Program-made: the position numbers and the translations under genes | DNA from: Amanita rubescens | Lineage: Eukaryota; Basidiomycota; Agaricomycetes; Agaricales; Amanitaceae | Length of the DNA: 64,000 nt | Direction of reading: 5' to 3' | Assembly (NCBI GenBank): GCA_015039365.1 | Contig: WION01000243.1 | Coordinates: 16,293 to 80,292 of the forward strand | Notes under the pieces: generated by a model | Databases searched by the model: none | Seen by the model: only the letters and a program-made list of their open reading frames with translations | What the model was told of the DNA's origin: nothing | Part shown: positions 55,571 to 64,000 of the stretch, piece after piece | How the letters are laid out: every line of letters begins with the position of its first letter | Numbering within the stretch: the stretch's first letter is position 1

Positions 55571-57855
55571 GGTTACAGTATTCCTTAAGGGGAGCCATAG
55601 AGAAACTCAAGTACCTTTGAATTGGAAGCCTCGTGTTGACGGCAAGTGCCACTAGGACCCTGACATATAATCTACGTCACGCGTCACGCGTCATCCTGAG
55701 TTACATTGCCCCTGACACTCACTGAGGAATTTGCCTGGACTTCAGATCTGGATCCTCAACTTCAGTATTTTCTCAAAATCTATCCGGATTGGTATACTCG
55801 GACTCGCTTGTTCGTATCAGGAATTCTCAAGGGGATGGTCGATTACATGACGATTAGCGCCTACCACCGCCGCGATTGGAGACGGCGTTCCAACAGGTTG
55901 GCCTGACTCCCACTCGTTAATGTTCCCCAAAAATACGTTCCTTGGTCAGCATGGCCCGTATGGCGTGCAGAACCCCGACACGTTGTCCTTCCAACAAGAC
56001 AAGAGTAAATTCCCCCTACAGAGGCCCACGCACTTTCTAACCAAGCTCTCAGGATGTCTCCACGGACTAGTAAAAAGGCCCCCGTTGGCTCAAGCGACCG
56101 AACGGAACAGTTAGGTCTATTGTTCGTACCTTCCAGCGACTCATGGCGCACAATGTTGACTTCATGCATCCAAGGGATCTAGTGATAGTCCACGACGTCA
56201 CCGGTAGCCAAGGACCTTACATTGCAAAAACGACTAAACGCTGCGAGGAAATTTGCCTTTTTCTGCGAAGGTGCGGAAAGCTACAGCCTGGAGTCGGCCT
56301 TCGCGTGGCCTTGATCGCGTTCCGTGATCACCCTCCCATGGACAACACCTTCGTCACCGAAGATTTCGGAGGGTTCACCTACGAGCTCGAGGATGTACAG
56401 CGCAACCTGCGTAAGCTGACCGCAGCTGGCGGAGGCGACATTCCAGAGGCCGTTACGGCTGCCCTCGCTCGTGCGATTCATCTCAATTGGAGGCCTGACG
56501 CTACCAAGATCGTCATACTGATCACGGATGCTCCGCCGCATGGCATTGGGGATCCGAATGACAAAATACCAGGAGGAGACCCAGACGGTTAGTTATCCTC
56601 TGCCCAGTCAACTTCTTCCGGTCATCGTTCTCTGTGCATAGGGTATGACCCTTTGATCTTGGCAAGACAGATGGCCAAAGAGAACATCATTCTATCAAGT
56701 TTGTGATCCGCAAATATGTCGTGCGGAATACGTATTTACTTTCTTCTAACTTAGTGATTGCATGCGAACCGACCTTGAGTGGACATGCTGTAAATTGCAC
56801 AATTATAATTTACTTAAACCTTTCACACTCTTTCTTTGCAGTATGCAAACGAATTCTACGAGGCACTAGCACGAATAACGACGTGAGACTTTGAAGTTCC
56901 CTTCGCGATGTCCTTCTGATCGGCTTTTGAAGTGGCGTCATGTTTCCGTTGACAGACACCAATCTTCTCGCGTCATTCATTATCGCCTCAACTCTTGAGA
57001 CTATCGATTTGAATAACCTGTCTCGACGATACGAACGATTCATCCTAGATCGAAAACATGCAGGGAAGAAATTAGAAGAGATTGCGAAAGAAGTTTTCGA
57101 AGAATTGAAACGCACCGGCACAATGGCTGTGGGAATCGAAACCGACAACCCCTACACGCCGGCGCGGGGAAAGGACATCCAGTTCTGGCAGGATGCCAAG
57201 GATCTTGCTTTTGCGAGGGCGAGTCTAGGGAATTTGACGGTAAGGACCTTGGTCTTTGCGTTAACTTGACACCGTTCATAGATCATGTCCCCTGATTAGA
57301 GATACGATCCAGAAGGCCGTTTCACTGAGGAGTATAAGAAACGCAGAGCGGCCCATCCTGCTTGTGCCGAAGTCGAAATTACGTTCAGGAACAACGGTTC
57401 TGACCGCATCGAATTCATGTATTACGAGGATAAGCCTATAACTGGGGTGATCCTACCTGAAGAGGTTCAGCCGAGGTTATTTCAGATCGACGTTCCATAC
57501 AACATTCATCTTTCTTCTGCGACAAAGGAGAACGTTGTTGGGTACGCTTGAATTATTGTATGTTGAAGGGATACGTTCTAACTACACATACAGGCGCACA
57601 TTCTCGAAACGTGATGACATGGAGTTGGCGATCTATCTCCTGTAATTTCCCATGACCGATAGTGAGATCGCAAAGTAGTTAGGTTGAAATACATACCGTA
57701 AACAACTTCGAGTCTGCCAATGTCAGATCTCCGGGGTCCTCAGCCTCAACCTTCTCCGTAGACGCGCAGGGCAAAGGGCGTGCATTTATGGACACCAACT
57801 CAGAGTTCTTCCTGTTGGCTGTAGAGCAAGAAAATCCGACGTTAGGCTATCGAAT
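55517..57855. repeat. inverted duplication block, right arm
   Basis: Reverse-complement copy of 42505-44886. The two arms are separated by about 10.6 kb holding the lectin, lectin-ankyrin, protease, trefoil and helical genes. Confidence 0.9.
56143..57645 (+). CDS. VWA-domain protein (right copy)
   Basis: Same family and exon plan as the left copy: MAHNVDFMHPRDLVIVHDVT (MIDAS DVTGS), GLRVALIAFRDHPPMDNTFV, ATKIVILITDAPPHGIGD; YDPLILARQMAKENIIL; VIACEPTLSGHAV; YANEFYEALARITT joined to GVMFPLTDTNLLASFIIAST; RRYERFILDRKHAGKKLEEI; FTEEYKKRRAAHPACAEVEI; VILPEEVQPRLFQIDVPYNI; RTFSKRDDMELAIYLL, stop 57643-57645. The start ATG 56143 is local: upstream, the counterpart of the longer left frame is broken by a one-base loss in a C-run near 56021 (KSKFPLQ here, KSKFPPTE in the left copy). 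The ordering MIDAS-GGGDIPEAV-ITDAPP is that of vwkA-like VWA domains. Partner unknown. Confidence 0.8.
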
Positions 57856-58110
57856 TTGGATGAACAGAGGTGGCAACGAAAGAGTTGCCAGTCCAATGCT
57901 TGGAGATGAGGGAGGATTTCTCATGAAGCAGGTGCTCTTCTTTGCCGTGCGACGTCTTGAAACTGAGCTATTCTTGGGTAGTTGGGAAGTTGTATTAAAC
58001 TTTGCGAGGGTTTTGGGCTTGAAGCTTGAAGCTTAAATCTTGACATGTGAAGTTGTTCCAATGACGAGGGCTTCAGGAACTTGAAGTCTATTCCCGCTAT
58101 CCATTTCAAA
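57836..58110 (-). pseudogene. 5' fragment of a beta-propeller lectin gene, start codon lost
   Basis: Reverse complement of 47140-47490 (5' leader and first codons of the lectin-ankyrin gene). AQFQDVAR matches TQFQDVAH, but the ATG is ATA (57969-57971 on the minus strand) and deletions follow (CTCATCTCCAAGCATTGGAC is still clear). It lies tail-to-tail with the VWA gene, and the same junction begins at the border of the left VWA copy. Confidence 0.85.
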
Positions 58111-59015
58111 TGGATTTGGAAGTCTGGATCTTCATACTCGGCTTTCTAACTATATATAGGCGTAGCGCCACACAAGAGAGTGTGTGGGAGAGAATGTCCA
58201 AAGGTGGTCGGCAGCGTCAATTGAAACCTATTGAAACTCAGTTAGCCTAAATGCGCTACACCTATGCTGTTATAGTGTATAGTTAGACAGCCTCGTTTCT
58301 TTCATGTGGCTTCATGCTCTGGAAGGACCGGTCAACAATCTGCATAACCTTCTAAGCTGGAAAATCGATTTAGTAGAGTTTGGTAGTCGCTTTCACATTG
58401 CAACACATCATTGATAACGATGGCGCACGTTCCGTAAGTAACATCTCCCTTAGTTCGTCCCCCCCAATTCTCGATCTAAGTTCAACGATCGCGAGTTGCG
58501 AGCCTTTCCCCATGCTGTGAACGCAAACAGTATTATGTCTTGCACGGTAGATAGTTTGTAATTTCAAGTTTGTGATGTAAGGTGACTTACGGTTAGACAA
58601 ATGTAAGTTTATCCTATACCTATGAGCACTGGCCAACTCTAACTGCGGAACATGATGTTGACAAACAGGGAGGAGATGAAAAGTGTTGACAGTTGGACCC
58701 TGCATGCGAAGGAACAGGCATAACTGAATCCGAACTCAAAGGGGCTATCTGCAATGTTTTGATAGCGCGCGATGCCGGAACGCGAATTGGGGGTCAACAA
58801 TTGTACGATTGGCTGAGTAGGTTCTTACCCACACACTGCTCCCTCATGGAATCGCAACCCCTGGTGGGAGTCTGTTAGGTGGCCTTCGTGTCATGCGAAG
58901 GGTAAACGTGTTAATGCGTCTAGTGAAGGTTATCTCTTGCAATGTAAATAAATAAATATCTAATCGTTTATTGCCAGGATTTTAGTGTCACGGGTCTTTA
59001 GCTCGACTGCAGAAC
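58111..59015. other. intergenic region with inverted copy of the lectin upstream region
   Basis: 58545-58730 is an inverted copy of about 46560-46775 (see there). 58140-58540 holds no recognised gene. The last 100 bp should contain the promoter of the ankyrin-VWA gene. Confidence 0.55.
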
Positions 59016-60557
59016 ATGCCCACCATCCATGATGAAGCTTGGAATGGCCATCTCACCTCCCCCGCCCTGAAGAATTACGTCTCGAGTGACCGATCCATCA
59101 TTGATCGCCCAGGTGGCATAAAGAACATTACCCCGCTTGCAGCCGCCTGCTGGCGAGGTCACCTCGAAGTCGTCAAAGTGCTACTTGCTGGAGGCGCAAA
59201 TCCCAATGCGCTTTCGTCTTCTAGCCGCACACCTTTGTATTTCGTCACTACTCAAGCACCCAGTTCCGTCCGGTTTGACATTCTGCGAGTTCTCATTGAT
59301 GCCAAAGTTAATATCGATATGCCCTGCGATAAGGACGGGAATACTCCGCTCATGAATGCTTTGTCTCAGGCCAGGGACGGGCGAGTAGTGCGGGAACTTG
59401 TAGACCGTAATGCATCGGTAAAGACCAAAAATAAAAAGGGAGAAACAGCGGAGGCTCTGGCTGAGAAGCGCGGGATGAAACGACATTTGCGGACGAAAGC
59501 GGAGAGGAATTCGACCTTGGCACAGGTCGTTGACCTTGCTGTGTCGTCGGTGCTACTCGTCGTATCGTACACCAACACCAGAGGCCTCTTCAAGTCTGTT
59601 TTGCGTGGCGTAGCAAAGAAGTTCAAGTATAATACCAGCAGAGCAGAGGATCCAAACCTCGTAAAGGTAATCAACATTAATTGTTACTATTTGTAATCCT
59701 CGTAACATATAACCCCTTAGGAGATTCCAAAGCCCAGTACCCTCAATGAGTTCATGACGAACCTGAATAACTACGTCAAAGATGGCAAGCTTAAGAAGTT
59801 TTTCGCTCCAAACGATCCATTTCTTCAAAAGCTCGCAGCTAAGGCCCACGCCCTCCATGAAGACCATACTACCGACCTCAGCGATCCTAAAAACCTCATG
59901 CACCTGACTCGCCTGGCCTTCTACCGTCCTGTCATCTTCTGCGACGACAGTGGTTCCATGGAATCCGACGACCGCTTTCAGAATCAGCTGGCACTTGTCA
60001 GCCGTATCGCCCGCATTGCTACCAGGATCGTCCCTGACGACGAGGCTGGTGTTGATCTCCGCTTCATCAACGCTGCAGGTTCAGACAGACTGAATGCGAA
60101 TGCGCTCGAACAGGCCATCAAAGCGGTGACACCGAAGGGTGGCACACCAATCGGCACAAACCTGCGATCTAAGATCCTCGAACCTCTCGTCTATAACGTC
60201 ATTTCGGCAGGGACACTCAAGCGCCCGATCCTTGTGTGCATCATCACCGATGGATCCCCAAGTGGTGAACTACCGGATGTGTTTGTGAAAGCAATATTGG
60301 AATGTCAACGGAAACTGACTGAAGCTGGTTACGATCCGGAATCGGTGAAGTTTTTAGTAAGTCAGATTGGGTCTGATGAATTCGCGAGGGATTTTCTGGA
60401 AAGCCTGAGGATGGAACGGGGGATCAGGACAGTGTTGCACTGTACCACAGACCGACTGGACGACAAGTTTCGGGAACTGAAGGAGAAGGAAGATATGTTG
60501 GATTTGTGGCTGCTAAAACTGTTGACGAAGCCACTTTATGATAGGCACGAGGAGTGA
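59016..60557 (+). CDS. ankyrin repeat - VWA domain protein
   Basis: Two exons (intron 59667-59720), 495 residues. Residues 1-160 are ankyrin repeats: DEAWNGHLTSPALKNYVSSD, TPLAAACWRGHLEVVKVLL, GGANPNALSSSSRTPLYFV, DGNTPLMNALSQARDGRVV and ELVDRNASVKTKNKKGETAE. A hydrophobic helix follows (VVDLAVSSVLLVVSYTN), homologous to that in the lectin-ankyrin protein. Residues about 220-495 carry a VWA domain with a complete metal-ion adhesion site: FCDDSGSMESDDRF (DxSxS), GGTPIGTNLRSKIL (Thr) and LVCIITDGSPSGEL (Asp), then KFLVSQIGSDEFARDFL. The C-terminus is DLWLLKLLTKPLYDRHEE. The domain pair suggests a cytoplasmic adaptor; partner unknown. Confidence 0.85.
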
Positions 60558-61324
60558 TATCTAGAGTCCTTGTATGTTGAATGTTTAACTAGCAAGCCTA
60601 TTTCGCACACAAACTCGAATTAATCTTGCGACAACAGATACTTAGCTAGCTTGTTTATATATAAAAAAATACGGTGCCAGCTGACAGTTGTAATCGCCAG
60701 AATCGTCATGAACTACACCGTTTTGACCGTAGACGATGCAATTTTTTGAAAAGATTTTGTCAACGATTGCCAGGCTTTCCTAGGGTATGTCTCGCTCCTA
60801 CCCTGAGCGTTACGGCGAGGCTATCTGCTCCAGCTCGCCCATTTGCGAAATAGCAGCCACAGAGACCTATTCCTTCGGTCTCTTCGGTCTCGGCTGGTGT
60901 GGCATCGAGATGCGGGACGGAATAAGAGGGTTTCACTCGGCCTCGGAATTTGTCTTTCATCGGTTTACTTTGCTCATTGATATTGATATCTGAGAAGGGT
61001 GTAAAGGAATGGTACGGAGATTGGTGAGATGGTAACGGTGTTAATAAACGGAGTCTGTTTGGGGCCTCGGTACGGTGAGAGGGTATACATATGGTGGTTA
61101 AGTCTGAGGTAGGGAGTGTGGGCTGGTATCAAGACAGGTAGGTAAGGATCGGGTGATTGAATGTGGAATATAGTGGCAAAAGTAGACTACGAGAGAGAGG
61201 AAAATAAAGCAGGTGCAGCAAAAAGTCACCAGCGCCGGGGGGAAGACAGAGCGAGGCTTTCCCAAAAGCGTTCGAGGTAACGTGTGTTTCTCTTGATAAG
61301 TTTTCCACCCCTCAAAACTATCCT
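60558..61324. other. intergenic region
   Basis: About 770 bp between two convergent genes. No gene or repeat recognised; short frames only. Confidence 0.4.
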
Positions 61325-63875
61325 TCAGAAAAAAGGAGGAAAAACAAATGTATAACAGTTCCGCAGAGATCCCATGTCCTCGCAGAGTGACTGGACTTTC
61401 TCGAACCTGTCATCTGCCTCTTGAGAATCGTTCTCTAGAAAAGCAATCTCTCCCAGCGCTCTCTCGCATCTCGCACGGAAGCGGATATCTCCAAGCTCCT
61501 TGAACATGTCGGTTTGCCTTCGAAAACCGGTCCCGGGACTCTAGGAGTTCATTGGCGAACAATTCGTTGCGTGCTGAGATATAAACACAGTATGCCAAGT
61601 TCATATTCTTGCTGTTATCTGAAAGGAGTCACTTTTTTGGCTGCCTCGTTGATTTGCTCCCGTGCGCGAATGAAATCGTCCTGGTTGGAAGCAACTGCAG
61701 CTCTGATGGCCATAGCAAAGCCAAATTCTTCGTCGTGTTTTGCCTCCTTCACGCCGTTATCGAGTAACTCGAGGGCCTTCAATGAATCCCCCTCCCTCCA
61801 CGACACCTCTGACAGCGCCACAAGCGTGTAGGTGTTCCTGTCGATTTGCTTGAAGCATCGTCTTGCAGCTTGGTAGTCGCCGGAGTACATCTCGATATAT
61901 CCCCGGACTCCGATAGCATTATTCATAGCATCCTTATCGTCGACGCCTTTGTAATAGTGCTCGGCCCTCTTTAAGCAACTTTCGACCCTCCGAATTCTTG
62001 GTAAACATAGCAACATTTCCAAGTGAGAGATTGAGGGCGGCTCTGGTTTCGGGATGTTTACATTTGGATTGAGCTTTCTTGAACAGACGACCAGCCTTAG
62101 CGAAGTCACCTAGATAAACGTAGATATCTCCCATATTTCGCTCGCAACCTGTTAGCATATCACGATCCCTTGCAAGAATAAAAAGCTTTTCGGCTTCCTT
62201 ACAAAAGTCGAGCGCCTCCGCTGTCCGGCCCAACTTGTGCGCGAGGAGGGCCAGACTCTGAAAACAAGTTCCTTTGGATACCAATGGGTGCACTCTCCGG
62301 AATGCGGGTTGAAAACGCAAGCGGATCCTCTCGAATAGTTTCGGTTCATGCTGCGGAAGACCCTTGACCGCAGGATATAGAGCGGTTGGGCGCGATTTGT
62401 GCCGTATAAGAAGTTCGGTGAATCGAACGCAGGCTTCACAACCTGTTCGAGTATTCCCCAGGAGGTCGAGGGCGATGAGGCGCCTCGACGTTGATATCCT
62501 CCGTCGTAATCCAAGCGCTTCCCTCCTCCCCTTGTTTGGGGTCCGCAAACTTTTCAAGTTGGTCAATAGTAATAGGCCCTGACACCCACGAGCAGAGGAC
62601 TATCAGGCCCACCCTTGTCGGTGAGGTACAATCTGATCGGAGCGAGCATCATGTTTTTCTCTCCATCGAGATACAACAAAGAATGTTTGCGCAGTTTGGC
62701 GGCCAGAAGGTCGACCTCCCCCACTGTGGGGAAGAGATGCTTCAATTTCTTTTCATCGACACCCTGAGGAAGGGAAGCGATGGCGCGTAAGAAATGACGA
62801 GCATTGTCTCCCAGTGTTAGGATGGAAGGAGACTTGAGGGACAATTCGATCGTGGTTTCCAAACTGTCACTTTTTTCCATTTCCGCTATCTAGTAACCGT
62901 GTCTGGTGTTCTTTCCAAACCTCTACCAGCTTTTCAGGGGTCCACTCGCTTTGCCTTGCAACCTGAGCGAGCAAAGTGATGGAGAGTGGATGGAACTCGA
63001 GTGTACATATGAGGTTTTTGGCGACGGAAGGGCAACATCAGTGCCGTAAGTCATTGCAAACGTTGCGTACGCAGCCTCTTCATCCAGCGGAGGAACCTTC
63101 ATTGTCTTCAAGCGTGGGTTAGGGGGAATTTCGGCATTTCTGGTAGTCAGCAAGATTGTGACGCATGTCATATCTGCGAGTTCACGGATTGCTGTGCCGA
63201 TTGCTGTACTAATTCGTGGATCACCGGCCTGCAGGAAAGTTTCTGCATTATCAAGAACGAGAAATATGTCGCCGGAGGCGTCGGATAGATACTTGCGAAA
63301 TGAATTATCAGGATTTTCGGAAGCCTTCACACCCAGCGCCTTGGCTATGCGTTCGCAAAACATATGGAACGTGACTAGAGAGGAGTCGACGTCATCGAAT
63401 CTGACAAAGAAACGCTGGTCGCCGAATTTTTGAATAATTGTGGAGTCGTAAAGCACGACTTTCCCAATAGAGCTCTTGCCGATCCCGCCTGGCCCAAGGA
63501 GCGCGACGTGACAATTGTTACTCAAGTGTTTCACTACATCATGAAGCAATTTATCTCTTCCGAGGAACAGCTTGGCTTTGGAGGTATCGGATCCCTGTCG
63601 GTTCTGGATCAAGTTGTAAGAGGTTGCTAGCGAAGCATTACTCAAAGTGTACTCAGTGCCTTTATTGGAACCCCCTTTATTGGAGAATTCATAAATCAAA
63701 GTGACCCTTGACGCGACAAAACGAGGTACTCACCAATACTGCCAGTTATTATGGTCTGAATGACATCAATATCATTTCAGCGCAACATGATTGGTACAGT
63801 GACTGGTGGGAAACCCACATGGATGTAGTCACCATGGACCTCAACGAAATGACTTTTTTCGATACTGACGCTCAT
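61325..63875 (-). pseudogene. NLR-type STAND protein: NB-ARC ATPase with TPR repeats, frameshifted
   Basis: Start region MSVSIEKSHFVEVHGDYIHV (63875). The NB-ARC core: KAKLFLGRDKLLHDVVKHLS, CHVALLGPGGIGKSSIGKV (P-loop), QRFFVRFDDVDSSLVTF, SGDIFLVLDNAETFLQ (Walker B), TCVTILLTTRNAEIPPNPRL (sensor), then EFHPLSITLLAQVARQSEW and ILTLGDNARHFLRAIASLPQ. TPR-like helices end it: KGTCFQSLALLAHKLGRTAE, CERNMGDIYVYLGDFAKAGR, NNAIGVRGYIEMYSGDYQAA and CERALGEIAFLENDSQEADD. Family continuity needs frame changes near 63018, 62884, 62480 and 61990, none of which fit introns. So it is a pseudogene, or the sequence has base errors. Fungal NLRs act in self/non-self recognition. Confidence 0.8.
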
Positions 63876-64000
63876 GTTGGCGATGCACAGTGGTAGGACG
63901 GACTGATGCAGCGCCCTCGAAGACCTTCTTCCCGTTTTAGAACCCTCAGCCCAAGTGCTGAACTGCCCATTTTCGAACTTCGTGGTTTCATCATTTCCCA
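63876..64000. other. right edge, no feature
   Basis: 125 bp upstream of the NLR gene; probably its promoter, nothing recognisable. Confidence 0.3.

Noticed and set aside
60787..60993. 68-codon ORF between the ankyrin-VWA gene and the NLR
   Set aside because: Short, no family resemblance, no supporting context.
63708..63896. Plus-strand ORF opposite the start of the NLR gene
   Set aside because: The minus strand here continues the NLR N-terminus (SVSIEKSHFVEVHGDY); the plus frame is a shadow.

Overview
The window looks like nuclear DNA of a basidiomycete fungus, most likely an Agaricomycete (mushroom-forming). Genes are cut by many short introns (about 45-70 nt, mostly GT-AG). Several families are typical of that group: F-box proteins, HNH-nuclease-type proteins, AAL-like beta-propeller lectins, NLR-type STAND proteins and VWA proteins. 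A non-autonomous DNA transposon and a Copia relic are also present. I saw no tRNA, rRNA or CRISPR array.

Left half (0-26 kb), conserved core genes. A B-type cyclin (minus) lies head-to-head with a glyoxylate/hydroxypyruvate reductase gene. Next come an Arg/Asp/Glu-repeat protein and a multi-pass membrane protein. A CBS-domain gene and the mismatch-repair gene MLH1 diverge from a 73-bp gap, and the very large gene of the Furry/Tao3/Mor2 cell-morphogenesis scaffold follows. MLH1 and Furry converge. The space between them was enlarged by a segmental duplication: it now holds a nuclease-like hypothetical gene, a dead copy of the Furry 3' end, a dead HNH-nuclease gene and two copies of a short intergenic segment.

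Middle (26-42 kb), mixed. A short-chain dehydrogenase with a damaged C-terminal half is followed by gene fragments (mitochondrial DNA polymerase gamma, ubiquitin, Copia RNase H). Then come a second B-type cyclin with the same exon plan as the first, an F-box-like gene, a 1,308-bp transposon with 34/35-bp terminal inverted repeats and a perfect 8-bp target-site duplication, a broken GT61 glycosyltransferase gene, two further hypothetical genes and an F-box gene.

Right third (42-64 kb), an accessory island built by shuffling and inverted duplication of a few modules: VWA domains, AAL-like beta-propellers, ankyrin repeats, a V8/trypsin-like protease, a beta-trefoil inhibitor-like protein, a helical/coiled-coil protein and an NB-ARC-TPR (NLR) gene with several frameshifts. 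A block of about 2.3 kb (VWA gene plus the 5' end of a divergent gene) occurs twice in opposite orientation, 11 kb apart. One gene fuses a beta-propeller to the N-terminal half of an ankyrin-VWA protein encoded 11 kb away. The combination of recognition modules, VWA, protease and NLR suggests a rapidly evolving conflict or self/non-self recognition locus. This is the best candidate here for an undescribed system, but its function is inference only.
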